Source of the DNA: Sphingobium sp. V4
GTDB lineage: Bacteria > Pseudomonadota > Alphaproteobacteria > Sphingomonadales > Sphingomonadaceae
Direction: 5' to 3'
Length of the DNA stretch: 64,000 nucleotides
Assembly (NCBI RefSeq): GCF_029590555.1
Contig: NZ_CP081002.1
Coordinates: 1,174,501-1,238,500 of the forward strand
Position numbers and translations under genes: made by a program. Position 1 is the first letter of the stretch. Each line of letters opens with the position of its first letter. The notes below the pieces were generated by a model. That model saw only the letters and a list, made by a program, of their open reading frames with translations. It did not search any database and had not been told where the DNA came from. Shown here piece by piece: positions 47,930-56,421 of the stretch.

Positions 47930-48003
47930 TTCATTCTAGGAAGGGATTTGGTTCGGCCGTTCCCCGCAGCGATTTTTATTTCTCGCAGTCCTGCGCGGGA
48001 ACG

Positions 48004-48032
48004 AAAAGGCCCGCATCCACTGGATGCGGGCC
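48004..48032 (-). terminator. Terminator of the flgF-flgG-flgA-flgH operon
   Basis: GGCCCGCATCCA (48008-48019) and TGGATGCGGGCC (48021-48032) form a 12-bp stem around a single base; on the minus strand TTTT follows. It is 46 bases beyond flgH. Confidence 0.85.
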
Positions 48033-48077
48033 CAGGCAAGGTTTCCCGCGCTGGCACGCGGGAAGGTGGGGCGAGGC

Positions 48078-48836
48078 TCAGAAGGGAAAAAGCGCGTCGT
48101 AGATCTGCTGGCCCCAGCGCGCCTGCTGGGCATCGGTCAACTGGCCGCGACCGCCATAGCTGATCCGCGCCTCGGCGATCTGGCTGTGACGGATGCTGTT
48201 GTCGCGGGCGATGTCCTCGGGCCGGATGGTTCCGGTGACGATCAACTCGCGCAACTCATAATTGACGCGAACCTCCTGTCGCCCCCGGATCAGCAAATTG
48301 CCGTTGGGCAACACATCGACCACGGAGGCCGCCATGGTCATGTTGATCTGTTCGTTGCGCGACGTCCTGCCCGTACCGATCGCGCTAGAAGCGGAACTTG
48401 TATCCACCAGCTCGCCGGGATCGGGATTGCCGGGCAGGATCTTGCCGATCTGGCTCTCCAGCCCGAGTAGCCCGGCGATGCCGCCGGTTTCGCTGCCGGT
48501 GCGGGTCCGTGTCGTGCTGTTGTCCACGCTCGCGCTGTCGGCGATATTGATCCGGATGGTGACGATGTCGCCGACGCGAGATGCACGCTGGTCGCGGAAA
48601 AAGGCCCCCGCGCCGGTGCGGAAGAGCGATGCGCCCGTCGGGGCAGTCTCGGCCGGGGAGCTGGCCCCGGCGCGGCCCGCCGCCGCCTGGTTGCCGATAG
48701 AAGGGATGATATGCGGTGCGACCGGCGTCTCCGCTTCACTCATGCGCGGCGGTTTCCCGACATTGTTGAGTCGGCCGACTGCGCCGCAGCCCGATAACAT
48801 CGACGCGGCAAGGATGGTGGGCAGGAGATATTTCAT
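48078..48836 (-). CDS. flgH: Flagellar L-ring lipoprotein FlgH
   Basis: A 252-residue L-ring protein. Lipoprotein signal ILAASMLSGCGAVGRL puts the acylated Cys at about 17. The family body is clear: SLFRTGAGAFFRDQRASRVG, DIVTIRINIADSASVDNSTT, VDVLPNGNLLIRGRQEVRVN, ELRELIVTGTIRPEDIARDN and ARISYGGRGQLTDAQQARWG. The ATG at 48836 is used because it starts at the signal peptide. Last gene of a leftward flgF-flgG-flgA-flgH operon. Confidence 0.95.
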   Translation of the reverse strand: MKYLLPTILAASMLSGCGAVGRLNNVGKPPRMSEAETPVAPHIIPSIGNQAAAGRAGASSPAETAPTGASLFRTGAGAFFRDQRASRVGDIVTIRINIADSASVDNSTTRTRTGSETGGIAGLLGLESQIGKILPGNPDPGELVDTSSASSAIGTGRTSRNEQINMTMAASVVDVLPNGNLLIRGRQEVRVNYELRELIVTGTIRPEDIARDNSIRHSQIAEARISYGGRGQLTDAQQARWGQQIYDALFPF

Positions 48837-48850
48837 CGGAACTGGCTCCC

Positions 48851-49282
48851 TCATGGCAGGATGACGCGCACCTGACCGGGCCGGTCGGCCACTGCATCAA
48901 GCGTCCGGTTGGTGCTGAGGTTGACAACGCGCACGGCCTCGCCTTGGGCGGCGTCGCCCAAGGCACGGCCGCCGGCGGTGATACGCAGCGCACCCGACGA
49001 CAGCGCAATCGTCACGGCCTCGCCCCGTCGGACGATGCGTGGCGCGGCGATATCCTTGGCGCGCACCGGGCTGCCGGCGGACAGGCGACGTGTTGCCTCC
49101 TGCCCGGCGGCTTCTTGGGACGGCGTGGCGCCGCGCGCCGCCGCGGGTGGCAGGGGGGCGCTAGTGAAGTCCGCTGCGCCCAGCCTTTCTCCCTTTTCGA
49201 CCGTCCGGGCGAGGACGGGCGTATCGATCGTGGTTAAGGGCGCGAGTGCCGCTGTCGCGAGCAGGACGAGATGCGCGATCAT
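48851..49282 (-). CDS. flgA: Flagellar P-ring assembly protein FlgA
   Basis: A 143-residue periplasmic chaperone for the P ring. It has a short signal peptide (IAHLVLLATAALAP) and a SAF-type domain (VLARTVEKGERLGAADFTSA, AGSPVRAKDIAAPRIVRRGE) followed by the C-terminal FlgA motif (ALRITAGGRALGDAAQGEAV, RVVNLSTNRTLDAV). It is shorter than FlgA of enteric bacteria because the N-terminal domain is missing, which is common in alphaproteobacteria. The start overlaps the flgG stop by one base. Confidence 0.88.
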   Translation of the reverse strand: MIAHLVLLATAALAPLTTIDTPVLARTVEKGERLGAADFTSAPLPPAAARGATPSQEAAGQEATRRLSAGSPVRAKDIAAPRIVRRGEAVTIALSSGALRITAGGRALGDAAQGEAVRVVNLSTNRTLDAVADRPGQVRVILP

Positions 49283-50067
49283 CAGCGCAGCTGCGTCGAG
49301 GTGGCAAGCATTTCGTCGGCCGCTTTCACCACGCGGCTGTTCATCTCATAGGCGCGCTGTGCGGTAATGAGAGAAGTGATCTCCGACACCGGATTGACGT
49401 TGGAGGCTTCGACAAACCCCTGGGTCAGCGTGCCGAAGGACGGCTCGCCGGGCGTCGACACGGTGGGCTGTCCGGATGCGCCGGTTTCGAGGAACAGATT
49501 GGACCCGACCGCTTCCAGTCCCGCTTCATTGATGAAGGTCGCCAGTTCGAGCTGACCCACGGTCTGCAATTCGGTCTGCCCGGCGATCTTGACCTGCACC
49601 TCGCCGGTCTTGGACACGATTACGTCCAGCGCCCCTTGCGGGATGGTGATGTCGGGCTGCACGCGATAGCCCTCGCTCGTCACCAGTTCGCCCTGGTCGG
49701 ACAGCTGGAATGAGCCGGCGCGGGTATAGGCCATGTCGCCGGACGGCATCATGATCTGGAAATAGCCCGGGCCGTCGATCGCCATGTCGTAGCGGTTGCC
49801 GGTGTTGGTCAGCGCGCCCTGTTCGGTGATGCGATAGACGCCGCCGGTGCGCACGCCCGCGCCGATCTGGATGCCGGAAGGCACCTTGGTCCCGTCCGCG
49901 CTGGTCGCCGCTCCTGGGCGCGCCACCTGCTGGTAGAGAAGATCCTGGAACTCGGCCCGCTGTCGTTTGAAGGCCGTGGTGTTCATATTGGCGATATTGT
50001 TGGAAATGACGTCGACATTGGTCTGTTGGGCCAACATGCCGGTGGATGCGATGGAAAGCGAACGCAT
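49282..50067 (-). CDS. flgG: Flagellar distal rod protein FlgG
   Basis: A 261-residue rod protein. The N-terminal motif (SLSIASTGMLAQQTNVDVIS, NNIANMNTTAFKRQRAEFQD) and the C-terminal motif (SNVNPVSEITSLITAQRAYE, MNSRVVKAADEMLATSTQLR) are those of FlgG; the specific loop DGTKVPSGIQIGAGVRTGGV separates it from FlgF. It sits between flgF and flgA. Confidence 0.96.
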   Translation of the reverse strand: MRSLSIASTGMLAQQTNVDVISNNIANMNTTAFKRQRAEFQDLLYQQVARPGAATSADGTKVPSGIQIGAGVRTGGVYRITEQGALTNTGNRYDMAIDGPGYFQIMMPSGDMAYTRAGSFQLSDQGELVTSEGYRVQPDITIPQGALDVIVSKTGEVQVKIAGQTELQTVGQLELATFINEAGLEAVGSNLFLETGASGQPTVSTPGEPSFGTLTQGFVEASNVNPVSEITSLITAQRAYEMNSRVVKAADEMLATSTQLR

Positions 50068-50103
50068 GAAAACTCCTTTACGGAAAATGGTAGGGGGTTA
50101 GGG

Positions 50104-50847
50104 TCAGTTAATCCGGCCGAGGCGGTTTATGGCCTGCTGGCGCATGTCGGCCATGTCCTCGCTCATGCGCTGGCTGGTCTGGTAGGCGCGCAGGATGTCG
50201 ACCATGTTCGTCGTCTCGACGATGGGCTCGACATTGGAGGCTTCGACACCACCGCTGCGCAGCTTCGTCTGGGCGGCGGTCATCAGTCGACCGCCGGTGC
50301 CGCTCAGCATCCCGTCGCCCCGCACATCGAGCATGTTCTCGTCGGCAAAGCTCGTGACGGCCAGGCGTCCGACCGGATTGTCGCCAGCCATCACCGACCC
50401 GTCCTGTGCGATGGTGACGTTACGCATCTGGTCCGGCGGCACGTTGATGGGACGGCCATTCTCGTCGAGCAGCCTTTGCCCGCCCGAAGTCGCCAGGTCG
50501 CCATTCTCCAGCATCTTGACGAAGCCGGCCCGCGTATAGGCGGTGGTGCCGTCGGCGCTTTCGACGTTCAGATAGCCCGGCCCCTCGATCATCACGTCCA
50601 GCGGGTTGCCGGTCGCCTGGAAGCTGCCCTGCTTGGTGTCGTGGATGGCGCCGAAATCCAGCACGAAACTGGTTTTGCGGGCATCCTCGATAGGGGCCTG
50701 CTTCACCTCCTCCACATATTCGTGGAACAGCGCCTGTTCGCGCTTGAAGCCGACCGTATTGGCGTTGGCGATATTGTTCGCCGTAATGTCCATCTGCCGG
50801 CGCAGGGCTTGCTCATGGCTAAGCAGAACGAAGGAGGAAACGTCCAT
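50104..50847 (-). CDS. flgF: Flagellar proximal rod protein FlgF
   Basis: A 247-residue rod protein with the rod N-terminus (SFVLLSHEQALRRQMDITAN, NIANANTVGFKREQALFHEY) and the shared C-terminal segment (ASNVEPIVETTNMVDILRAY, QTSQRMSEDMADMRQQAINR). The ATG at 50847 begins at the family start; the longer frame would overlap the fliL promoter region. First gene of the leftward operon and divergent from fliL. Confidence 0.93.
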   Translation of the reverse strand: MDVSSFVLLSHEQALRRQMDITANNIANANTVGFKREQALFHEYVEEVKQAPIEDARKTSFVLDFGAIHDTKQGSFQATGNPLDVMIEGPGYLNVESADGTTAYTRAGFVKMLENGDLATSGGQRLLDENGRPINVPPDQMRNVTIAQDGSVMAGDNPVGRLAVTSFADENMLDVRGDGMLSGTGGRLMTAAQTKLRSGGVEASNVEPIVETTNMVDILRAYQTSQRMSEDMADMRQQAINRLGRIN

Positions 50848-50912
50848 TCCGGGCACCTTGTTCAAAAAGATGACGATAATTGCCGCTAGGCAGAAATTGC
50901 CGTGCGTCCCTC

Positions 50913-50924
50913 CTATAATAGAGG
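50913..50924 (+). promoter_or_regulatory. CTATAATAGAGG box before fliL
   Basis: An exact 12-base match to a box at 54137-54148. It includes a perfect TATAAT and lies 74 bases before fliL, in the fliL/flgF divergent region. Probably the promoter core or an activator site for the rightward flagellar genes. Confidence 0.6.
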
Positions 50925-50986
50925 CGTGAACGCCAAAGCGGACGCGGACAGCGATAATCGATGGTCCGGCCCGCGCTTCAAGGGGA

Positions 50987-51496
50987 ATGAAAGTGGCGAG
51001 TGATGCGATCATTGACGTGACGCCGATAGAGGTGCGCAAGGAAGAGCCGAAAAACCGCAAGAAACTGCTTATCATCGGGGCGGGCGCGGCGTTGCTGCTG
51101 GCGCTGGCGGGCGGTGGCGCCTGGTGGATGCTGCGCGACCAGGATGGCGAGCGGGCAGTTGAGGCGCCCGCTGCATCGGCGGAAGCCGATGGCGCATCCT
51201 ATATAGAAGTGCAGCCGATCATCGTGAATCTCCGCAGCGGCGATGGGCAGGCGCGCTTCCTGAAGCTGCGTTTCATCCTGGTCGCTGCCGATGCGGGTAA
51301 GGTGGAGAGCATCAAGGAGCGTCTGCCCGTGGTGCTGGATGCGCTGCAACCCTTTTTGCGGGAGCTGCGCCCGGACGATCTGGCCGGCTCCGCGGCGGTG
51401 TTCCGCATCAAGGAAGAGATGATGGCCCGCGCGACCCAAGCGCTGGGCGCGGGTACCGTGCGCGACGTCCTGATCCAGGATCTGGTGCAGCAATGA
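50987..51496 (+). CDS. fliL: Flagellar basal-body protein FliL
   Basis: A 169-residue inner-membrane protein that surrounds the stator. A short cytoplasmic basic segment (VRKEEPKNRKKLLIIG) leads to one membrane helix at about 26-46 (LLIIGAGAALLLALAGGGAW), then the periplasmic FliL domain (YIEVQPIIVNLRSGDGQARF, LKLRFILVAADAGKVESIKE, RLPVVLDALQPFLRELRPDD). It overlaps fliM by ATGA. Confidence 0.93.
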   Translation: MKVASDAIIDVTPIEVRKEEPKNRKKLLIIGAGAALLLALAGGGAWWMLRDQDGERAVEAPAASAEADGASYIEVQPIIVNLRSGDGQARFLKLRFILVAADAGKVESIKERLPVVLDALQPFLRELRPDDLAGSAAVFRIKEEMMARATQALGAGTVRDVLIQDLVQQ

Positions 51497-52512
51497 GCGA
51501 CGATTTCGACGATTTCGTCCTTCCCGACCCACCCAAGATGGTGCCGGGCGAAGGCGACACATTCGACCAGGCGGGCATCGACGCGCTGTTCGGCTTCTGC
51601 GACGCCGTGCCGCAACAGCCCAAGAGCGGTCTGAAAGCCGTCATCGAGTCTAATGTCATCAGCTATGAACGGCTGCCGATGCTGGAGGTCGTGTGCGAAC
51701 GCATGGTCCGCACCTTTGCCACCTCGATGCGCAACCTCACCTCCGACGCGATCGACGTCAGCTTGGAAGAGATCACCTCGACGCGGTTCGGCGAGTTCAT
51801 GAACCACGTCGCCCTGCCCGCCATGTTCGGCGTGTTCAAGGTGCGAGAGTGGGAGAATTTCGGTGTCGTAACGGTCGACAGCGGCCTGATCTACGCGGTG
51901 GTGGATGCCTTGCTCGGCGGCCGTCGCGGCAACGCGCCGATGCGGGTCGAAGGGCGCGCCTTCACCACCATCGAAACCCAACTGGTCTGGAAGATGGTCG
52001 AACTGGCGCTGGAGGAGCTGTCCTCCTCCTTCGAGGCCGTCGAGCCGGTGACGATGGCGCTGGAGCGGATCGAGGCCAGCCCACGCTTCGCCGCCATCGC
52101 CGGCCCCAGCAACATCACTGCGGTCGCGACCTTCCGCGTCGATATGGAGGGACGCGGCGGCAAGTTCAGCATCCTCCTGCCCTATGCCACGCTGGAGCCG
52201 GTGCGCGCCAAGCTGCTGCAACGTTTCATGGGCGAAAAGCTCGGCCGCGACCGCATGTGGGAGGCGCATATGGCAAGCGAACTCACCAGCACCGCCGTGA
52301 CCGTCGACGTGGTGCTGGGCGAAAAGCAGATGCCGCTGCGCGAAGTGACGGGCCTCAAGGTCGGGCAGACCATCGCCCTTAACCGCAGCCCGGACGATGC
52401 GCTTCAGGTCCAGTGCGGCGGCGTGCCGCTCGGCCAGGCGCATATCGGCCAGCGTTCCCAAAATATCGCCATCCGCATGGCAACCGACATCTCGAAAGGA
52501 TTTCCCAGATGA
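51493..52512 (+). CDS. fliM: Flagellar motor switch protein FliM
   Basis: A 339-residue C-ring protein that binds CheY-P and sets rotation direction. The N-terminal peptide (DDFDDFVLPDPPKMVPGEGD) takes the place of the CheY-binding motif. The middle domain shows ESNVISYERLPMLEVVCERM, NHVALPAMFGVFKVREWENF and GLIYAVVDALLGGRRG; the C-terminal SpoA domain reads VTVDVVLGEKQMPLREVTGL, KVGQTIALNRSPDDALQVQC. It overlaps both neighbours by ATGA, so the operon is tightly packed. Confidence 0.95.
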   Translation: MSDDFDDFVLPDPPKMVPGEGDTFDQAGIDALFGFCDAVPQQPKSGLKAVIESNVISYERLPMLEVVCERMVRTFATSMRNLTSDAIDVSLEEITSTRFGEFMNHVALPAMFGVFKVREWENFGVVTVDSGLIYAVVDALLGGRRGNAPMRVEGRAFTTIETQLVWKMVELALEELSSSFEAVEPVTMALERIEASPRFAAIAGPSNITAVATFRVDMEGRGGKFSILLPYATLEPVRAKLLQRFMGEKLGRDRMWEAHMASELTSTAVTVDVVLGEKQMPLREVTGLKVGQTIALNRSPDDALQVQCGGVPLGQAHIGQRSQNIAIRMATDISKGFPR

Positions 52513-52976
52513 GCCTCGCGACTTTCAGCAATGCGATCCTGATGCTGCTGTGCATGGCCGTGATCGTACAGACTTTGCGCCTGAGCAGGAGCGTGCGCGA
52601 ACTGCGTTCCTCCGCGCTTCATGACAGCGTGGCGCAGCTTGAGCGAGCGACCGGGCAGGCCAGGGCGGTGCTGGGTGAACTGAAGATGATGCTCGCCACC
52701 GAGGTGGTGGCGCAGAGCCGCGCGGCTGCCAGCAGCGAAGCGTTGCGCGACGAATTGTCGGTGATGGTCGGGATCGGCAATGCCGTGGCCGAACGGATAT
52801 TGGAGGCCGTAGCCGCGCAGAATGAAGCAAAGGCGGCTGAACCTGCCAAGCCGGCCCGGCGTCAGGGATCGCGCAAGGCGCGGTCGCGCACCGCGTCCGG
52901 CAAGGGGAAGCAGCCCACCAATCTCGTCCTCCTGCCATCGGTGACGGCGGATACGCGCGTTGCGGGGCACGCATGA
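52509..52976 (+). CDS. DUF6468-like flagellar-operon protein
   Basis: A 155-residue protein. A membrane segment near the start ([20 protein letters not shown]) is followed by a predicted coiled coil (about 25-75) and a basic low-complexity tail ([20 protein letters not shown]). Proteins of this shape lie between fliM and motE-like genes in alphaproteobacterial flagellar operons and are usually called DUF6468. The function is unknown; a membrane-linked role in C-ring or stator assembly is an inference from position. Confidence 0.7.
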   Translation: MSLATFSNAILMLLCMAVIVQTLRLSRSVRELRSSALHDSVAQLERATGQARAVLGELKMMLATEVVAQSRAAASSEALRDELSVMVGIGNAVAERILEAVAAQNEAKAAEPAKPARRQGSRKARSRTASGKGKQPTNLVLLPSVTADTRVAGHA

Positions 52977-53593
52977 TGGCGATCCGGACGGTAGCGCCGC
53001 CCCAGGGGAATGGCCTGCTGCAATTTGCGCTCCGGCCGTCCACCTTGCTGCTCGGCGCGGCGGGGGTAGGGGTCATCGCCAACGCCCTGGCGCTCGCCGC
53101 GCCGCTGGGGGCGGATGGCGAGGTCGCGACGCGGCTCGGCGTATCGCTCCAGGACAGCATGACGCAACGCGATCGCGCGCTAGCGGCGGAAAAGCGCAAG
53201 CTGGACATGCGGGAGCAGGCGGCCAAGGCCGGCGAGGCGCGGCTGGCGGCGGAGATGCGGGCGCGGCAGGAGCAGGCCGACGCCGCGGGCGCGCAGGCGG
53301 GGGCGGCAACTCCGCCCAGCCAGCCCTATGACGATCTGGCCCGCATCTACCAGACGATGAAGCCCGCCCGCGCCGCGCCGATCTTCGAGAAGCTGGACCT
53401 GGAGGTGCAGACGCAGGTGGCCCGGCGGATGCGGGAACGATCGACCGCGCTGCTGATGGCGGCGATGAGTCCCAACGCGGCGGCGGAACTCACCATGTCT
53501 CTGGCGGGGCGCAAGGTGATCCAGCAGCGGCCCCCGCTGGCAGGGCGGGGGCCAGCGCCTTCGCGCCGCGCGCCGCCCGCCGCCGGGAAATAG
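52973..53593 (+). CDS. MotE-like flagellar protein (MgtE-N-like domain)
   Basis: A 206-residue protein with one membrane segment at about 26-47 ([20 protein letters not shown]), a long coiled coil ([20 protein letters not shown], about 76-105) and a helical repeat domain ([52 protein letters not shown]). That last domain is the MgtE N-terminal-like fold of MotE, the chaperone for MotC stator protein in Sinorhizobium. ATGATG allows a start at 52973 or 52976. A strong bidirectional terminator ends the operon. Confidence 0.78.
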   Translation: MMAIRTVAPPQGNGLLQFALRPSTLLLGAAGVGVIANALALAAPLGADGEVATRLGVSLQDSMTQRDRALAAEKRKLDMREQAAKAGEARLAAEMRARQEQADAAGAQAGAATPPSQPYDDLARIYQTMKPARAAPIFEKLDLEVQTQVARRMRERSTALLMAAMSPNAAAELTMSLAGRKVIQQRPPLAGRGPAPSRRAPPAAGK

Positions 53594-53602
53594 ACAAGGC
53601 AA

Positions 53603-53636
53603 AAGGCCGCTCTCGACAAGGAGAGCGGCCTTTTTT
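53603..53636. terminator. Bidirectional terminator after the fliL-fliM operon
   Basis: AAGGCCGCTCTC (53603-53614) and GAGAGCGGCCTT (53621-53632) with a 6-base loop, then TTTT on the plus strand; the AAAA before the stem serves the opposite strand. It stops both the fliL-fliM unit and the leftward gene at 53656. Confidence 0.9.
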
Positions 53637-53655
53637 GTTTCTCAATATGAAGGCG

Positions 53656-54069
53656 TCAGGCCGCCAGCGCGGAGACCTTGACGATCAGCACCCTTGCGAT
53701 CCCCGCATCCACGCCGATCAGCGCGGGCGTCAGCTGGGCGGAGAGCTTGCGGACGTCGACCGGGGTGAAGGGGGAGGCATGAAGCCGCGCGAATTCGATT
53801 GCCGCGCCCAGCCCGGCGGCGCGCAGTTCCGGCATCCGCCGTGCCAGGCCCGCCGCTCCCTCCGCGTGGCGCGCCTGCAGGATGATGGAGACGCGCAACA
53901 CCCCCTCGACCCGGCTGGCGTCGATGATCGGGACGCTGATTTCTTCCATGGTGACGAAGGTGTCGGCCTGCGCCTCCTGCGCATGGCCGGGAGAGGCGCC
54001 CGCGACGAACGCGGCCATCAGCGCGCTGACGGTCAGGGCGCTGGGGCCCAGAACGGAACGGATCATCAA
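53656..54069 (-). CDS. Secreted protein of unknown function
   Basis: A 137-residue protein with a clear signal peptide (LTVSALMAAFVAGASPGHAQ, cleavage after AQA or HAQ near 31). The mature part (MEEISVPIIDASRVEGVLRV, SIILQARHAEGAAGLARRMP, VRKLSAQLTPALIGVDAGIA) has the alternating pattern of FliL-like periplasmic domains, including an initial strand that contains a Pro-Ile-Ile turn. I do not recognise a named family. It lies alone, leftward, between two rightward flagellar units and may be a periplasmic partner of the motor. Confidence 0.6.
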   Translation of the reverse strand: MMIRSVLGPSALTVSALMAAFVAGASPGHAQEAQADTFVTMEEISVPIIDASRVEGVLRVSIILQARHAEGAAGLARRMPELRAAGLGAAIEFARLHASPFTPVDVRKLSAQLTPALIGVDAGIARVLIVKVSALAA

Positions 54070-54136
54070 TACCTCCGGTTCGGGCGCCGCGTCAGATTCT
54101 CTGCGGCCCTTCGACCGCTCCGGCGCCCCACTTCTT

Positions 54137-54148
54137 CTATAATAGAGG
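54137..54148 (+). promoter_or_regulatory. CTATAATAGAGG box before the TPR gene pair
   Basis: The second exact copy of the 12-base box found before fliL, here 24 bases before the small membrane-protein gene at 54172. It includes TATAAT. Confidence 0.6.
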
Positions 54149-54171
54149 GAAATGTCTTGAGGCAGGTGCAG

Positions 54172-54420
54172 ATGAGCAGCGATCAGCGGCCCGGCAAGGT
54201 TCGGGTCTTTTCTTCCGGCACGGCGACGCCGCAGCCGGCCCGGCGCCGCGGCGACCGCGTGGAGGCCGCGCCGGTGGCCGATCCGCCGCGCCTGCCCGCG
54301 CCCGCCGCGAAGCCGGGCGGCGGCCGGTTCCTGCTGCTGGCGGGCCTGTTCCTGCTGGGCTGCGCGGTCGGCGGCGCGCTCCTCGCCTGGTTCGGGCCGA
54401 TGCCGGGAGCACTGTCGTGA
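54172..54420 (+). CDS. Small single-pass membrane protein
   Basis: An 82-residue protein: a Pro/Ala/Arg-rich cytoplasmic part (residues 1-50) and one C-terminal membrane helix (FLLLAGLFLLGCAVGGALLA). The ATG at 54172 has GAGGCAGG upstream. Its stop overlaps the GTG start of the TPR gene, so the two are co-translated. No family recognised. The shared promoter box points to co-regulation with the flagellar operon. Confidence 0.65.
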   Translation: MSSDQRPGKVRVFSSGTATPQPARRRGDRVEAAPVADPPRLPAPAAKPGGGRFLLLAGLFLLGCAVGGALLAWFGPMPGALS

Positions 54421-56165
54421 AGCGCCTGCTGCTGCTCGGATCGACCGCCCTGCTCTTGGGCGCGGATCTGCCCCCGCCCGCCAGGCCGAGCCTGCCCGCC
54501 GCCCGCCTGCCCGGATTCGCCGCGCAACTCGCGCAGCAGCCCGCGATCACCGACGGCGCCGGCTGGCGCATCGTCCAGCAGGACGACGCCTGGCGCAGCC
54601 TCGCCACCGCGCGGGCTGCGGACCGGCAGCAGGTGCGCTGGGATTATGCGCGCAGCCTGATCGGGCAGGAGCGGGGGGCCGAGGCGCTGGGCGTGCTGGA
54701 CGTGATGCGCCAGGATGACCCCGACCTGGCCATGGTCGATGCCTGGCGGCTGGCGCGCGGCGCGGCACTGATCCAGCTCGGCCGGTTCGAGGACGCGTCG
54801 ACGATGTTGTCGGGCGCGACGCTGGCCGACAATGCCGAAGCCTGCCTTTGGCGGATGCGGGCGCTGGCGCTGGACGGCCTTGCCGAGCAGGCATTGGGGC
54901 AGATGCGCTGCGCGGCCCCGGCCCTTGCCGGTCCGCGGCGCAAGCTGTTCGCGCTGGCCGCGGCGCGCGCGGCGGTGGAGGCGGGCCGGCCCGCCGACGC
55001 GCTGCGCTGGCTGAAGGGCGTGCCGGACCGCGATCCGGCCGCCAATCTCTATCGCGGCCGGGCCGAGCTGGCGCTGGGCCGACCGGACCAGGCGCGGTTG
55101 CGCTTCGCCCGCGTCGAGCAGTCGGGCGGGATGGCGCTGCGCATGGACGCGCGCCTCAGCGAGATCGAGGCGGAGGTCGCGAACGGCGCGCTGGACCATA
55201 CCGGCGCGCTCAAGCGGCTGGCGGCGCTGCGCTATGCCTGGCGCGGCGACGCGATCGAGGAACGCGCGCTGCGCCTGAGCTACCGGCTGAGCGCGGATCG
55301 CGGCGACCTGCGCGGCGCGCTGTCGGCGGGGGCGACGCTGTTCCGCTTCTTCGACGGTGCGAAACAGGGCGCGGATTTTCTGCCCGGCCTCCAGGCGAAG
55401 CTGGCCGATGCGCTCGACCCGGCGCGCAAATTGCCGCTGGAGCAGGCGGCGGGGCTGTATTGGGATTATCGCGACCTGTCCCCCAGCGGTGCGGAAGGCG
55501 ACCTGCTGGTCAGCCGCCTGGCCGAACGCTTGCAGGCGGCGGGCATTTATGGCCGGGCGGCGGACCTGCTGGACTATCAGCTGTTCCACCGTGCTGGCGA
55601 CCTGGCGCGCGGTCCCCTGTCGGCGCGGGTCGCCGGGCTGCATATCCTGGCCGGGCGGCCCGACCGGGCGCTCGACCTGCTCAAGCGGTCCGCTGATCCG
55701 AGCTTCCCCGATGCCATGGTCCATGCCCGCAAGCGGGTGGAGGCGGTGGCGCTGGCCCGGATCGGCCGCGTGCCCGAGGCACTGGCGGTGTTGCAGGATG
55801 TGCCCGGCGCATCGGCGCTGAGGGCCGAAATATTGTGGCAGCAGCGCGACTGGCGCGGGCTGGCGGACGAAACGGCGGACGCGCTGCCCGGCGCCGGATC
55901 GTTTGGCGATATCGACCAGACCCTGGTGCTGCGCCACGCCATCGCGCTTGCCATGCTGGGGCGGGAGGATGCGCTTACGACGCTGCGCAGCCGCTACCGT
56001 GCCAGCTTCGTCGGCTTGAGGACCGCAGCCGTATTCGATCTGCTGACCGGCGCGCCCGGATCGGCCGACGGCGACACGCTGGCCCGCGCCATGGCCGCCA
56101 TGCCGGGCGCGAGCCCCGCCGGCGACATGGCCACGCTGCTCGACCACGCGCCGGGCAAGGGGTAA
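54417..56165 (+). CDS. Large secreted TPR-like repeat protein
   Basis: A 582-residue protein with an N-terminal signal (KRLLLLGSTALLLGADLPPP) and then continuous helical repeats of TPR/SEL type, for example ALGVLDVMRQDDPDLAMVDA, ARGAALIQLGRFEDASTMLS, AARAAVEAGRPADALRWLKG, YRGRAELALGRPDQARLRFA and LHILAGRPDRALDLLKRSAD. No catalytic motif. The GTG start overlaps the upstream membrane protein. It closes the flagellar block and shares its promoter box, so a periplasmic assembly role in motility is likely but unproven. Confidence 0.72.
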   Translation: MKRLLLLGSTALLLGADLPPPARPSLPAARLPGFAAQLAQQPAITDGAGWRIVQQDDAWRSLATARAADRQQVRWDYARSLIGQERGAEALGVLDVMRQDDPDLAMVDAWRLARGAALIQLGRFEDASTMLSGATLADNAEACLWRMRALALDGLAEQALGQMRCAAPALAGPRRKLFALAAARAAVEAGRPADALRWLKGVPDRDPAANLYRGRAELALGRPDQARLRFARVEQSGGMALRMDARLSEIEAEVANGALDHTGALKRLAALRYAWRGDAIEERALRLSYRLSADRGDLRGALSAGATLFRFFDGAKQGADFLPGLQAKLADALDPARKLPLEQAAGLYWDYRDLSPSGAEGDLLVSRLAERLQAAGIYGRAADLLDYQLFHRAGDLARGPLSARVAGLHILAGRPDRALDLLKRSADPSFPDAMVHARKRVEAVALARIGRVPEALAVLQDVPGASALRAEILWQQRDWRGLADETADALPGAGSFGDIDQTLVLRHAIALAMLGREDALTTLRSRYRASFVGLRTAAVFDLLTGAPGSADGDTLARAMAAMPGASPAGDMATLLDHAPGKG

Positions 56166-56421
56166 GCCGACCGGCGACGCGTCACCGCCGAAGTTCACAC
56201 TGTCGTCGCGCATTTTTTGGCCGAAGCGGCCGTAAAGCGCTCGCGACGCGCCTGCCAGGCGCCCCCGACGCGTCAACAACGCACCTGTCGGGTCACGGCG
56301 GCGCGTCACCCACGCGCCCCCGACGCGCCGATCACGCGCCGGCGACGCACCTTGCAGGCGAGGGGGGTGGGCAGGGAGCGGCTGGTTCATCGAACAGGAT
56401 AAACCAGAGAAAATCCTACAT
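56166..56421. other. Non-coding spacer with CGACGCG repeats
   Basis: No gene. The first 200 bases contain at least five short near-copies of CGACGCG/CGCG words (56174, 56248, 56269, 56311, 56343) spaced irregularly. The cause is unknown; it may be decayed coding sequence or a protein-binding cluster. Confidence 0.4.

Noticed and set aside
56174-56350. Possible CRISPR-like repeat array
   Set aside because: The CGACGCG words are only 7 bases, irregularly spaced and imperfect; no repeat-spacer rhythm and no cas genes.
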